A DNA stretch of 64,000 nt from Mycolicibacterium frederiksbergense. GTDB lineage: Bacteria > Actinomycetota > Actinomycetes > Mycobacteriales > Mycobacteriaceae. The position numbers and the translations under genes were made by a program. Where the stretch lies: the NCBI RefSeq assembly GCF_012223425.1, contig NZ_CP038799.1, positions 620,001-684,000 of the forward strand, given 5' to 3'. Each line of letters begins with the position of its first letter. Position 1 is the stretch's first letter. The notes beneath the pieces are model-generated. The model was not told where the DNA came from. It saw only the letters and a list, made by a program, of their open reading frames with translations, and did not search any database. Below, piece after piece: positions 8,245 to 17,498 of the stretch.

Positions 8245-9336
8245 TTAACGCCCGGTGAGCAGCACCGGCTTGATTGCCCGGCCGGCCTTCGCGGCGGCCC
8301 ACGCCCGGTCGAAGTCGTCGAACGGGTAGCTGGTGATCAACTTGTCCAGCGGCAGTTCGCCGCGGCGGTGGTACTCGGCGAGTTGCGGAATGAAGACCTG
8401 CGGGTCGCTGTCGCCTTCGACCACGCCCCGGACCGTCAGCCCCTTTGCCATGATCAGCGTCACCGGTAGCTCGGCGGTCGGCGCCCCGAGACCCACCAGA
8501 GCCAGCGTGCCGCGTGCGGCCAGCACCCCCACCGCCGAGGCGATGACATCGGGGCGTGCGGTGGTATCCACCGCGCCGGCGACTCCCCCGGTCAGGTTCA
8601 CGATCTCGGCGGCGGCATCGGTGCCGGTCGGGTCCAGGGTGACGGTGGCGCCCAGCTCGGCGGCCAGCGCGCGCCGCTCGGCGATCGGGTCGACCGCGAT
8701 GATCGTGGCCGCCCCCGCAATCCGGGCGCCCATCACCGCGGACAGCCCGACGGCGCCGGCACCGAACACCGCGACGCTGGGGGCTGCGCCGATCACGTTG
8801 ACGACCGCGCCGACACCGGTCTGCACGCTGCAGCCCAGCGGGGCGGCCAGCGCCGGGTCGAAGCCGCCGGGCAACGGCACCGCGTTGCGGCTGCCGGCGA
8901 TGGCATGGGTGGCGAAGCTGGACTGCCCGAAGAAGCCACCGGTGATGGGTACCCCGCCCAGCCGCAGTGCGCTGGTTTCGTCGCGGCGGCCCCCGCGCAT
9001 GTTGAGGTTGGTGGACGCATCGCAGTAGGCGGGCCGGTCCTGGGCGCAATTGCCGCAGGCGCCGCAGCTGGCGAAGGTCAGCACGACCTGCTCCCCGACC
9101 CGGCGCTGCGCCTGCGGGCCGACGGCGACGACGGTGCCCGCACCCTCGTGCCCGAACACCATCGGGGTCTTGCTGAAGAAGGACGCCATGGTGATGTCGG
9201 TGTGGCAGATTCCGACGGCGTCGATGCGCACGAGTACCTCGTCACCCACCGGATCGCGCAATTCGATGTCGGTGAGCTGCGGATCCAGTCCGGGCTCGAG
9301 GAGTACCGCGGCACGTGCCCTGATCACTTGACGCAT
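8245..9336 (-). CDS. Zinc-dependent alcohol dehydrogenase (MDR family)
   Basis: The 363-residue protein is a medium-chain NAD(P)-dependent dehydrogenase. It has the catalytic zinc ligands in ICHTD and GHEGAGTVVAVG, and the structural zinc loop CGACGNCAQDRPAYC. Its Rossmann motif is VFGAGAVGLSAVMG. Length and order are like the aryl- and other alcohol dehydrogenases of actinobacteria. The product would be an aldehyde or ketone from an unknown alcohol. The ATG at 9336-9334 has no clear Shine-Dalgarno. Only 15 bases separate it from the divergent quinone oxidoreductase ATG, so initiation may be leaderless. Confidence 0.87.
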   Translation of the reverse strand: MRQVIRARAAVLLEPGLDPQLTDIELRDPVGDEVLVRIDAVGICHTDITMASFFSKTPMVFGHEGAGTVVAVGPQAQRRVGEQVVLTFASCGACGNCAQDRPAYCDASTNLNMRGGRRDETSALRLGGVPITGGFFGQSSFATHAIAGSRNAVPLPGGFDPALAAPLGCSVQTGVGAVVNVIGAAPSVAVFGAGAVGLSAVMGARIAGAATIIAVDPIAERRALAAELGATVTLDPTGTDAAAEIVNLTGGVAGAVDTTARPDVIASAVGVLAARGTLALVGLGAPTAELPVTLIMAKGLTVRGVVEGDSDPQVFIPQLAEYHRRGELPLDKLITSYPFDDFDRAWAAAKAGRAIKPVLLTGR

Positions 9337-9351
9337 GTTAAATGGTCAGTC

Positions 9352-10320
9352 ATGCGCGCAATACAGATACCCCGGTTGGACGGTCCCGACGCTGCGGAGC
9401 TGGTGGACATCGACGAACCCGCCGCCGATGGTGTGGTGATCGATGTGCACGCGGCCGGTGTGGCGTTCCCGGATGCGCTGCAGACCCGCGGCCTCTATCA
9501 GTACAAGGCGCCGCTGCCCTACGTGCCGGGCGCCGAGGTGGCCGGTGTGGTGCGCAGTGCGCCCGCGGGATCGGCGTTCGCGGCCGGTGACCGGGTCGCC
9601 GGGTTGTGCATGCTGACCGGTGGGATGGCCGAGGTGGTGACCCTGCCCGAGGAGCGGGTGTTCGCGCTGCCCGACAACGTGTCCTTCGAGGCGGGCGCCG
9701 GGGTGTTGTTCAACGATCTGACGGTGCATTTCGCGCTGCGCACCCGCGGCCGGATCGCCAAGGGTGACACGGTGCTGGTGCACGGCGCGGCCGGCGGTAT
9801 CGGCACCTCGACGTTGCGACTGGCCCCGGCGTTCGGTGCGGCGCGCACCATCGCGGTGGTCAGCTCGCAGGACAAGGGCGAAATTGCCCGGGCGGCAGGG
9901 GCATCCGATGTGGTACTGGCCGACGGCTTCAAGGACGCGGTCAAGGAACTCACCGGCGGACGCGGGGTGGACATCGTGCTGGACCCCGTCGGTGGTGACC
10001 GCTTCACCGACTCGCTGCGCTCGCTGGCCCCGGGCGGGCGACTGCTGGTGGTCGGTTTCACCGGCGGCGAGATCCCGACGGTCAAGGTGAACCGGTTGCT
10101 GCTCAACAACGTTGACGCCATCGGTGTCGGGTGGGGCGCCTGGACCGGGACGCATCCGGGTTATCTGGCGCAGCAGTGGGCCGAGCTGGCGCCGCTGCTG
10201 GCCTCCGGCGCGGTCAGCGCACCCGAGCCCGTCGTCTACCCGCTGGAGCGCGCCGGTGAGGCGATCGCATCGTTGGAGAACCGCAGCGCCAAAGGCAAGG
10301 TCGTCCTCAAAGTCCGCTAG
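9352..10320 (+). CDS. NADPH:quinone oxidoreductase-type MDR protein
   Basis: The 322-residue protein is a zinc-free medium-chain reductase of the quinone oxidoreductase group. It lacks the zinc-binding cysteines of the neighbouring dehydrogenase, and has the nucleotide-binding segment VLVHGAAGGIGTSTLRLA and GGRGVDIVLDPVGG. It likely reduces quinones or enones with NADPH in the cytosol. The frame is open further upstream, but the ATG at 9352 (MRAIQIPRLDGP) gives the family-typical N terminus. A TTAAAT hexamer (9338-9343) eight bases before the ATG could be a -10 element for a leaderless transcript. Confidence 0.84.
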   Translation: MRAIQIPRLDGPDAAELVDIDEPAADGVVIDVHAAGVAFPDALQTRGLYQYKAPLPYVPGAEVAGVVRSAPAGSAFAAGDRVAGLCMLTGGMAEVVTLPEERVFALPDNVSFEAGAGVLFNDLTVHFALRTRGRIAKGDTVLVHGAAGGIGTSTLRLAPAFGAARTIAVVSSQDKGEIARAAGASDVVLADGFKDAVKELTGGRGVDIVLDPVGGDRFTDSLRSLAPGGRLLVVGFTGGEIPTVKVNRLLLNNVDAIGVGWGAWTGTHPGYLAQQWAELAPLLASGAVSAPEPVVYPLERAGEAIASLENRSAKGKVVLKVR

Positions 10321-10332
10321 TACCGGCGATTT

Positions 10333-10371
10333 GCGCACATCCGCCGGCGGTGACCGCCGGTGGATGTGCAC
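10333..10371. terminator. Bidirectional stem-loop between convergent genes
   Basis: Two 18-base arms (10333-10350 and 10354-10371) match at 16 positions and enclose a three-base loop TGA. The structure sits exactly between the stops of the quinone oxidoreductase gene and the convergent CocE-type hydrolase gene. It has no U tract, which is common for actinobacterial terminators. Confidence 0.7.
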
Positions 10372-10374
10372 TAG

Positions 10375-11982
10375 TCACTCGGGGACGGGCAGGATGAGCC
10401 GCGAGCCCGGGCCGATCTCGTGGGTGGCGCGCAGCAGCCGCGACGCCGACCACACCGGCTCGCCGGTGCCGGGGTTGCGGGCGAATCGCGGATGCGACCC
10501 TCCGGCGACGGCGACCCGGATGCGCGCACCGGCCGCGAAGCGGTGCGCGATCGGGTCGAGGTCGAGCTTCAGCAGTTCCTGCGCCCCCGGTACCCGGCTG
10601 ACATAGCCGTCGCTGACGTTGCGGGAGCGTCCGTCGCCGTCGACCTCGCTGATCCGCACCCACACATCGGCCCAGCCGGTATCGGCACTGTGCGCCAACT
10701 CGATTCGCGGTACCCCGATCACCTCGAGTGGCTCGTCGAGTACCGGGCCGGTGAAGGTGACGACGTCACCGCGGGCCGCGAGCGCGGTGTCGTCGCGGTA
10801 GCCGCGCGGGGCGAACAGCAGGCGTCCGCCGACGGTCGGCGTCGGATCCGCCGGGTCGAACACGAACCGGGCCACGGCGGCACCGACCGGTGCGGGTTCC
10901 GCGCCGAGCCTGGCCCGCGGCCGCAGGTGCAGCACCCGTTGCCCGGCAGGCGGCGGCCAGGCCGGCAGCTGACGCCATTCCCCACCGCCGGTGACGTGGA
11001 CCCGCACCCCCACGGGGCGCTCGCCGTCCAGCCAGCGCAACGAATCGCGCAGCACATCGCCGCCGCCGTCGCCGTGGCTCCACGGACCGATCACCAGCGA
11101 CGGCCGCACGCCGCGGTCTTCGAGCTGCCGGTACTGATCGAGAGTCTGGGTCAGGAAGACGTCCTGCCAGCCGGTGACCAGCAGCACGGGGGTAGTGACC
11201 CGCTGCAACGCATGCCCGAGCCGGCTCGGCCGCCAGTACGGGTCGGACAGGTCCGGGGTGCGCAGCCAGGCCTCGTGCCACGGGGCACGGCCCTTCAGCA
11301 TCTTCGCGCCGGCGTCGCTGAGTGGCACCGTGCTCAGCGGGCGTTTCAGCCGCCACGGCACTGTCACCATCCGCGCCACGGTGCGCAGTGTGCCGCCGTC
11401 TTCCTGCCGAGCAACCTGGAAACTCCAGGTCAGGAAATCCGCGAGGGCGAATGTACCGGTGCTCCAGCCAGATTCGGCGAAGTCGTGCGGGGCCATGCCG
11501 ATCACCGAGGTGCTCAGTTCGGCAGGCGGGTCGGCCAGTAGCGCCCACTGGGTGAAGCCCAGGTAGGACGAGCCGACGGTGGCGAACGCACCGCCGAACC
11601 AGGGTTGCTCGCGCATCCAGGCCACCGTGTCGGCGGCATCGTCGGCCTCGGCGACCCCCGGCTCGAAATGCCCTTCCGATCCGAAAGTTCCTCGCACGCT
11701 TTGCATCACGACGCGATAGCCACGCTCGGCGTAGATCCCGGCGGTCACCGTCGCCGGCAGGTTGGCCCGGCCGTAGGGGGTGCGGATCAACACCGTGCCG
11801 GTCGGGTCGGCCACCGGCGTATACAGGTCGGTGAGCAGCCGCACCCCGTCGCGCATCGGTACCGCGAGATCGTGGGTCACCCGGTATCCGCTGACGGGCC
11901 GGGGCAGCCCCAGCCGCCTGCGGGTCATGCGGGTCACCAACCGCACGATCGGGCCGGGCCGGGTCTCCACAGTGCTCGCCAT
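10375..11982 (-). CDS. CocE/NonD-family (peptidase S15-type) hydrolase
   Basis: The 535-residue protein matches the X-prolyl dipeptidyl aminopeptidase/cocaine esterase family. The N-terminal part has VPMRDGVRLLTDLYTP, RTPYGR and QSVRGTFGSEG. The nucleophile serine is in the GSSYLGFTQW segment, and an acid/histidine pair is expected around VLLVTGWQDVFL and VIGPWSHG. The C-terminal third is the beta-sandwich domain typical of the family. It probably hydrolyses an acyl ester or amide. The start chosen is ATG 11982 with GGAG just upstream; an in-frame ATG nine codons earlier is possible. Confidence 0.85.
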   Translation of the reverse strand: MASTVETRPGPIVRLVTRMTRRRLGLPRPVSGYRVTHDLAVPMRDGVRLLTDLYTPVADPTGTVLIRTPYGRANLPATVTAGIYAERGYRVVMQSVRGTFGSEGHFEPGVAEADDAADTVAWMREQPWFGGAFATVGSSYLGFTQWALLADPPAELSTSVIGMAPHDFAESGWSTGTFALADFLTWSFQVARQEDGGTLRTVARMVTVPWRLKRPLSTVPLSDAGAKMLKGRAPWHEAWLRTPDLSDPYWRPSRLGHALQRVTTPVLLVTGWQDVFLTQTLDQYRQLEDRGVRPSLVIGPWSHGDGGGDVLRDSLRWLDGERPVGVRVHVTGGGEWRQLPAWPPPAGQRVLHLRPRARLGAEPAPVGAAVARFVFDPADPTPTVGGRLLFAPRGYRDDTALAARGDVVTFTGPVLDEPLEVIGVPRIELAHSADTGWADVWVRISEVDGDGRSRNVSDGYVSRVPGAQELLKLDLDPIAHRFAAGARIRVAVAGGSHPRFARNPGTGEPVWSASRLLRATHEIGPGSRLILPVPE

Positions 11983-12059
11983 CGCGCTCCATTGTTGCGG
12001 ATGGGCCACGAAAGCCCGAATGGACGCTGGCGGGGCTGCCGATGACCTACCTTCGTGTC

Positions 12060-12386
12060 ATGCACAGAAGTCTGTTCGGCGGCCTGACCGCCCTCACCGT
12101 GGCGTCGGCTGCGCTACTCGGTGCGGCGCCCGCCGGAGCCGATCCGCAGACCGAACGTGCCTATGTCAATGCGCTGACCAACGCCGGCATCATTCCCGAG
12201 TTCTACACCGCACCCGCGGCGCTGACGAGCGCGCAGAGCCTGTGCCGCATCATGGGCACCGGCGTCAGCCAACTCGCGGTGGTCGACAACGTGATGGCAT
12301 CTGACTCGGTGCCCGAGGATGTCGCATCGTTCGTGGTGGGCACCGCCACGGTGGCGTTCTGCCCCTGGCACTCGATGAACAGCTAG
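12060..12386 (+). CDS. Exported DUF732-type small protein
   Basis: This 108-residue protein begins with a clear Sec signal peptide, [20 protein letters not shown], with a likely cleavage after GAAPAGA. The mature part resembles mycobacterial DUF732 proteins ([19 protein letters not shown]), with two cysteines that could pair in the cell envelope. Function is unknown. The hexamer TACCTT (12048-12053) lies six bases before the ATG, fitting a leaderless promoter; an upstream in-frame ATG at 12042 is the alternative start. Its TAG stop overlaps the stop of the convergent mbtM gene. Confidence 0.75.
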   Translation: MHRSLFGGLTALTVASAALLGAAPAGADPQTERAYVNALTNAGIIPEFYTAPAALTSAQSLCRIMGTGVSQLAVVDNVMASDSVPEDVASFVVGTATVAFCPWHSMNS

Positions 12387-13966
12387 CCGCCGGCGGCGAC
12401 CTCGAGGCCACGTTTGACTTCGAGCCTGCGCAGCTTGCCCGACGACGTCCTGGGCAGCGTGCCGGGTTTGACGAACACCACATCGGCGGGAACGACCCCG
12501 CACCCCGAGGCGACCTGCTGCATCAGTGCGGCGCGGGTGCCGGGTTCGTCGGGGCCGCGGAACTCGGCGGTGACGACCAGGCCGGGGCGGATGGAGCCCT
12601 CCCCGACGCCGACGGCCACCACCGCACCCTCGCGCACCCCGGGAACCAGGGCCGCGATCCGCTCGACCTCGGCCGGGAAGATGTTGCGGCCGGCCACGGT
12701 GATGATCTCCTTGGCGCGTCCGCACACCACCAGGCCGCCGTCGACGAAGTAGCCCAGATCGCCTGTGCGGAACCATGCGTCGGCGGTGCGGGAGGCCTCG
12801 CCGAGGTAGCCGGAGAACATGGATGTGCCGCGGATCGCGATCTCCCCGAGCTCACGGTCGGCGACCTCGGTGGCGGCGTTCTCGTACGGTTCGATGCGGA
12901 CTTCCATCCCGGGGATGGCCGCACCCAGGACGGCATGCCGGCGCGGCGCGGTGCCGTGCTCGGTGGTGAACACCGTCTCATCGATGCGCATACCGACACC
13001 GGGCACCGGAACCGTGACCGCACAGGTTGATTCGGCAAGTCCGTAAGACGGAGACAGCGCACCCGCGGAGAAGCCGAAGCGGGCCATCTCGGTGGCGAAG
13101 CGCTCGGTCAGTTCACAGTCCACGGGTTCGCCGCCGTTGAGTGCGAAACGCAGCGCGGACAGATCGACATCGGTGACCCGCCTGGAGTACTTGCCGATCA
13201 TGCCGTAGGCCATGTTCGGCGCGGCGGTGACCGATGCCCCGCTCTCGGAGAGCCAGTTCAGCCAGCGGAACGGTGAGGCCTGGAATGCCGAGGTGGGCGC
13301 CTGCCAGACATCGCTGCCGGCCAGCGCCCCGGAGAGCAGGAAGCTCAGGCCCATATCGTGATAGAGCGGCAGCCAGGAGCATCCGATATCACCGGGACCG
13401 ATCCCGATCCGATGGTTGAGTCCGCTCAGGTTGGCCAGCACCGCCGCGGGTGGCAGTTGCACGGTCTTGGGTGTGCCGGTGGAGCCCGCGGTGCCCTGCA
13501 TGATCGCGACCGCAGCATCCAGGCACGGCAGCCGGAGACCGGTCGACCGCCGCGGATGCGCCACCGTCGCGAGGTCGACGATAGTCGGCGATTCGCCTGC
13601 GCTGGAAAGCTTTTCACGGTAGACACCTTGGCTGCCGACCCGCCCGGCGGAGATGCCGCGGAACCGGGCCTGGGTGGCCTGCGCCCACTGGGTGGTGTCG
13701 GCACCGCGGATCGGTCCCGGCAGGATGGACACCGCCGCGCCCGCCAGGAAGGCACCGATGACCGAAGAGATGAGTTCGGCGGTCGGCTCGCCGACCAGAC
13801 CCAGACGGCGAATGTCCTCGTTGAGCAGAAAGTCGGCGACGTTCTCCGCGCGTGCGTAGATCTCCGGCCACGGGTGGCGGATCCACTGGCCGTCGGCGAG
13901 CAGCACCAGATCGTTGGCGCTGGCGGTCAACGACTCGGCCAGCGCGGACGCCAGAGGGTTCACCAT
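12383..13966 (-). CDS. mbtM: Long-chain fatty acid-ACP ligase MbtM (FadD33-like)
   Basis: The 527-residue adenylate-forming enzyme strongly resembles mycobacterial MbtM, which activates the lipid chain and loads it on the carrier protein MbtL for mycobactin siderophore acylation. Recognisable segments are [24 protein letters not shown], the P-loop-like [61 protein letters not shown] and the C-terminal lysine region [16 protein letters not shown]. In the M. tuberculosis arrangement mbtM sits with mbtK, mbtL and mbtN, but none of these is adjacent here. A TATAGT hexamer eight bases upstream suggests a leaderless transcript. I see no IdeR box in the gap to the next gene. Confidence 0.87.
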   Translation of the reverse strand: MVNPLASALAESLTASANDLVLLADGQWIRHPWPEIYARAENVADFLLNEDIRRLGLVGEPTAELISSVIGAFLAGAAVSILPGPIRGADTTQWAQATQARFRGISAGRVGSQGVYREKLSSAGESPTIVDLATVAHPRRSTGLRLPCLDAAVAIMQGTAGSTGTPKTVQLPPAAVLANLSGLNHRIGIGPGDIGCSWLPLYHDMGLSFLLSGALAGSDVWQAPTSAFQASPFRWLNWLSESGASVTAAPNMAYGMIGKYSRRVTDVDLSALRFALNGGEPVDCELTERFATEMARFGFSAGALSPSYGLAESTCAVTVPVPGVGMRIDETVFTTEHGTAPRRHAVLGAAIPGMEVRIEPYENAATEVADRELGEIAIRGTSMFSGYLGEASRTADAWFRTGDLGYFVDGGLVVCGRAKEIITVAGRNIFPAEVERIAALVPGVREGAVVAVGVGEGSIRPGLVVTAEFRGPDEPGTRAALMQQVASGCGVVPADVVFVKPGTLPRTSSGKLRRLEVKRGLEVAAGG

Positions 13967-13974
13967 GATTGGAA

Positions 13975-13980
13975 ACTATA
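13975..13980 (-). promoter_or_regulatory. Likely -10 element of mbtM
   Basis: The reverse strand reads TATAGT eight bases before the mbtM ATG. The spacing would start transcription at or next to the start codon. Confidence 0.5.
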
Positions 13981-14180
13981 TGACGTTTGCTCGTTTTGGT
14001 TTCGTCCACTGACGACGGCGACAATTTGACATTCGTTCGGTGGTTGTGCGCAATTCCGCGACCTGCCGCGTACCGGGCCGGATGTTTCGCCGGTCGCTGA
14101 GGACTTCCTCAGCTACCACTGTGGGCAGGGCGCCTCGATGCGGCCGGCCCAGCGCCAGCGGGTGCTGCCAAGCTGTACCG

Positions 14181-14669
14181 GTGGGTTCCGATGCCGAGCG
14201 CGACCGCGACGACACCGGACGGCCGCGCAACACCCGGCCCCGCGACGCGCTGGGCCGGCCGCTGCCCTACGGCAGCACCGGGGTGCCGCGCATCCCCGAC
14301 GATCTGCGACTGTCCCCGACCGAGACCTTGCGCTACGCCCAGGACCTCCTCGACCGCGGCCAGGCGTTCGGCGCGCACGAGGTGCTGGAATCGGCGTGGA
14401 AGGACGGCCCGGATTCCGAACGCGCACTGTGGCAGGGGCTGGCGCAGCTGGCGGTCGGCATCACCCATGTGCAGCGCGGTAACCCGACGGGTGCGGCCAC
14501 GCTGCTGCGCCGGGCTGCCGGGCGACTACGCCCGATCGAGCTGCCCGCCCCGTACGGCATCGACGTCGCCGGGTTGATCGACCGGGCCCAGGCGCTGGCC
14601 GATGACCTCGACGGCGGCCGCGATATCGCCCCCGACCGGCTACGCATCCGGCTGCTCGGCGCTGACTAG
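14181..14669 (+). CDS. DUF309 domain-containing protein
   Basis: The 162-residue protein contains the helical DUF309 domain from about residue 50. It includes the hallmark HEVLESAWKDGP segment and LWQGLAQLAVGITHVQRGN. DUF309 proteins are small all-helical proteins of unknown function. The frame is open upstream to 14040, but the preceding residues are low-quality (Arg- and Ser-rich), so I place the start at GTG 14181. Evidence for that start is modest, as no strong ribosome binding site is visible. It lies 32 bp before the PucR-type regulator and could be cotranscribed with it. Confidence 0.75.
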   Translation: MGSDAERDRDDTGRPRNTRPRDALGRPLPYGSTGVPRIPDDLRLSPTETLRYAQDLLDRGQAFGAHEVLESAWKDGPDSERALWQGLAQLAVGITHVQRGNPTGAATLLRRAAGRLRPIELPAPYGIDVAGLIDRAQALADDLDGGRDIAPDRLRIRLLGAD

Positions 14670-14701
14670 GCTGGGCATCCGGCACGACGGAGGAGCCGCT
14701 C

Positions 14702-16213
14702 ATGGTCACCCTGGACCGCCTGGTGAACGTCCTGGGCAGTTACGGCGTGCGCTTGTGCACCTCGGCGATATCGCGCGCGACGGTGCTGCGCAGCGTGGCG
14801 CTGCACGAGGCAACCGAGGAGACCGGCCCGGTCATCGGCGATGTGTTGCTCGCCGTCGGCGCGCGGTCGGTGCCCGAGGCGGTGCAGTGGGCGCGCGCCA
14901 GCCAGTCGGTGGCCGTCCTGAGCCGCGGTGACGAGTCCGGCGTCGGCGAGGAATCCGATGTCGCGGTGCTGGTGGTGGATTCCGCGGTGCCGTGGAGCGA
15001 GCTGGCCGCCATCGTCTACGGACTGGTGTTGGAGGGCCGCGAGACGGCCGCCGGTCGCGGCCCCACCGACCTGTTCGCGCTCGCCGACAGCGTCGCCGAC
15101 TCCATCGGCTGCGCGGTCACCATCGAGGACGCCCATGCGCGGCTGCTCGCGTACTCGCGGCTGCAGGCGCACGCCGACACTGCCAGGGCCGACACCATCC
15201 TGAACCGCGAGGTACCCGCGGAGGTGCGTGAATTGCTCAGTAACCGTGGTGTTTTCGCACACCTGGTGGCATCGGACGAACCGTTGTTCGTCGACGCCGA
15301 ACCCGCCCTCGGCCTGACCGGGCGGACGGTCGTGGCGGTGCGGGCCGGCCGCGAACTGCTCGGTTCGGTGTGGGGCACGTCGCGGGAGCCGCTCGATGAT
15401 GCCCGGCGCCGCGCGCTGTCCGACGGGGCCCGCACCGTGGCCATGCATGTCCTGCGTTCGCGCGCGAGTGCCGACCTGGAGCGTCAGGTCGAGTCCGATC
15501 TGGTGGCGCGGCTGCTGGACGGCTCCGCCGATTCCGCGACCGCGGCCAGCAGGCTCGGGTTGCGCCGGACCGGGCTGCGGGTGATCGCCGTGCACGCCGA
15601 TATCGCCGGTGAACCGCATGCCGCGCTGCTGCTGGCGTTCGAACACGCCACCTCCGGATTCGGCTGGTCACGTCCCGGCCGCAGCAGCCTGGGCCGCAAC
15701 ACCCTGTACACCGTGCTGCCGAGTGAGGATGTCGACCCGGCCCGGCGGTGGGTGAGCGCGCTGCGCGGCGCACTCCCGGCCCACACCACGATCCGGGCCG
15801 GTATCAGCGCACCCGCCGAGGCCACCGAGCTGGCGGCGGCTCGCCAGGAGGCCGACGAGTGCCTGGCCCTGCACGAAGACCCGGCGACCCCCGATGACGT
15901 ACCCGCCTACGACGAAACCTGGCACGACATCCTGCTGCAGCGGCTGCGCACCGCAGCCCGGTCCACCCGGGTGCCGGCGCGCGGACCGGTGGCCGAACTG
16001 CGGCGCCACGACGCCGCGCAGTCCACCCAGTACGTCGCCACGCTGCGCGCCTGGCTGACCGCGCAGGGTGACCTCGCCCAGGCCGGCGAGGCACTCGGCG
16101 TCCACGAGAACACCGTCCGCTACCGGCTGCGCAAGATGGCCGAGGTCACCACGCTGGACCTCGACGACCCGCACAAGCGGCTGGCGATGACGATCGAGCT
16201 CGCCGCGCAATAG
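14702..16213 (+). CDS. PucR-family transcriptional regulator
   Basis: This 503-residue regulator has an N-terminal PucR/purine-catabolism-type region (about 1-120), a central GAF/GGDEF-like segment, and a C-terminal helix-turn-helix of the PucR (HTH_30) type. The latter reads AQGDLAQAGEALGVHENTVRYRLRKM. Such proteins usually control purine, proline or amino-acid catabolism in response to a metabolite. The start is supported by GGAGGAG seven bases before the ATG. Its target is not evident. The urea/guanidine cluster begins 3 kb downstream, so a link is conceivable but unproven. Confidence 0.85.
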   Translation: MVTLDRLVNVLGSYGVRLCTSAISRATVLRSVALHEATEETGPVIGDVLLAVGARSVPEAVQWARASQSVAVLSRGDESGVGEESDVAVLVVDSAVPWSELAAIVYGLVLEGRETAAGRGPTDLFALADSVADSIGCAVTIEDAHARLLAYSRLQAHADTARADTILNREVPAEVRELLSNRGVFAHLVASDEPLFVDAEPALGLTGRTVVAVRAGRELLGSVWGTSREPLDDARRRALSDGARTVAMHVLRSRASADLERQVESDLVARLLDGSADSATAASRLGLRRTGLRVIAVHADIAGEPHAALLLAFEHATSGFGWSRPGRSSLGRNTLYTVLPSEDVDPARRWVSALRGALPAHTTIRAGISAPAEATELAAARQEADECLALHEDPATPDDVPAYDETWHDILLQRLRTAARSTRVPARGPVAELRRHDAAQSTQYVATLRAWLTAQGDLAQAGEALGVHENTVRYRLRKMAEVTTLDLDDPHKRLAMTIELAAQ

Positions 16214-16332
16214 GACATGTCGGGAACCGACAAATGCGACCGGTCCGGTTGTCCCGTCCGGGCAAACGCACCGGGGCGCCGCCGGGCCACCATCGAGTGG
16301 ACGGCCCGATCGACGGCCGATGAGGAGAACCC

Positions 16333-16788
16333 ATGCGCCCGAATCACCATGTGTGGATCAGCAGGCAGTCCCGCGACCGGATGGAAGCCGAGCTCGCCGA
16401 CCTACTGGCGGTCAGCGCCGACGACGACACCACCGATTGGGACATGCACCAGGCCCGAAAGTCACGGATCTGGCAGATCCAGGATCTGCTGATGAACGCC
16501 GCGATCGACGAGACGCCGGCCGATGACGGAATCGCCGAGCCCGGAATGATTCTCACCGTGCGCTTCGACGGCACCGGCGAGACCGAGACCTTCCTGCTGG
16601 GCACGCCGATCGCGGAGCTCGGTGACCTGGAGGTGTGCTCGGCGCAGTCGCCGCTGGGCGATGCCATCTCCGGTGCCCGCCCCGGGGAACAGCGCAGCTA
16701 CCGGGTGCCCAGCGGGGCGCAGGTGTCGGTGACCCTGCTCGACGCGGCACCGTACGGGGTGCGCGCACCGGACCCGGCCGCCGGCTGA
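16333..16788 (+). CDS. GreA/GreB-like C-terminal-domain protein
   Basis: The 151-residue protein has a short helical N-terminal region (residues 10-55, including RDRMEAELADLLAV) and a C-terminal GreA/GreB FKBP-like domain (about 65-145: PGMILTVRFDGTGETETFLLG, LGDAISGARPGEQRSYRVPSG). The N-terminal coiled coil is much shorter than in true GreA, so cleavage-factor activity is doubtful. It is more like the mycobacterial Rv3788-type RNA-polymerase-associated relatives. GAGGAG lies six bases before the ATG. It abuts, tail to tail, a minus-strand membrane protein gene. Confidence 0.8.
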   Translation: MRPNHHVWISRQSRDRMEAELADLLAVSADDDTTDWDMHQARKSRIWQIQDLLMNAAIDETPADDGIAEPGMILTVRFDGTGETETFLLGTPIAELGDLEVCSAQSPLGDAISGARPGEQRSYRVPSGAQVSVTLLDAAPYGVRAPDPAAG

Positions 16789-16790
16789 AT

Positions 16791-17435
16791 CTACTGCGGG
16801 TTGCAGATGCCCTGCAGCTTGGCGTTCTCGTCGTCGGCGTCCTTGACGCGTTCCTGGTGCGCCGGGTCATCGCTCGGAATGTTGGCGACCGCGGCGGCCC
16901 CGACGTCCATCAACGCGTTGCCGAAGGCCCGTGCCGCCTCGGCCAGTTGAGGCTCGGTCGCCGGGTCCACCCGGTTCAGCATGTAGACACCCCCGCCGTA
17001 GAGGGCGAGGCGCGCGTTGGTGGCGATGGCGATGGCGCCGATGGCGTCACCGTCGGCGGCCTGCAGGCCGCTGCTGTTGGCCACCCCGGTGCTGACCACC
17101 AGAAAGGCATCGCACACCTTGGCCTTCGCCTCATCGCGCTGGGCGTCGGTGAAGGTCGGCTCCGGCGCCTCGGTCGGCGCCGCGGTGGGGGCATCGATCG
17201 GGGTCAGCGGATTGCGCCACATATAGGCAGATGCGCCCAGGGTGGCGATGGCCAGCAGCATGGCGATGACGGCGATGACCACCGGGCTGCGGCCCGAACC
17301 CTCCGACTGCTCCGCGTCGTCCCCGGCCGCGTCCGCGGGCTCGGCCTGCTTGCTGCCGTTCACCTCGTTGGCTTGGTCTTCCGAAGCGGAGTCCTCGCGG
17401 ACGGCGTCGTCCTCGGGCGTGGTTTCGTCAGGCAC
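16791..17435 (-). CDS. Single-span membrane protein with acidic cytoplasmic tail
   Basis: The 214-residue protein has an acidic, low-complexity N-terminal tail of about 50 residues. One transmembrane helix follows (VVIAVIAMLLAIATLGASAYMW), then a Pro/Thr/Ala-rich linker and an extracytoplasmic helical domain with two cysteines (VCDAFLVV and GICNPQ). The layout is typical of mycobacterial alanine- and proline-rich membrane proteins of unknown function. The start is a GTG at 17435-17433. Nothing in the neighbourhood suggests a role. Confidence 0.75.
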   Translation of the reverse strand: MPDETTPEDDAVREDSASEDQANEVNGSKQAEPADAAGDDAEQSEGSGRSPVVIAVIAMLLAIATLGASAYMWRNPLTPIDAPTAAPTEAPEPTFTDAQRDEAKAKVCDAFLVVSTGVANSSGLQAADGDAIGAIAIATNARLALYGGGVYMLNRVDPATEPQLAEAARAFGNALMDVGAAAVANIPSDDPAHQERVKDADDENAKLQGICNPQ

Positions 17436-17498
17436 GCCGGCAATCGTAGCAACGCGGTGTCTGCGGGCGGGTGGTCCGTAGTGGGTATTTGCCCAGTT

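Noticed and set aside
13967..14180. IdeR box upstream of mbtM
   Set aside because: No TTAGGTTAGGCTAACC-like sequence is found on either strand in this gap.
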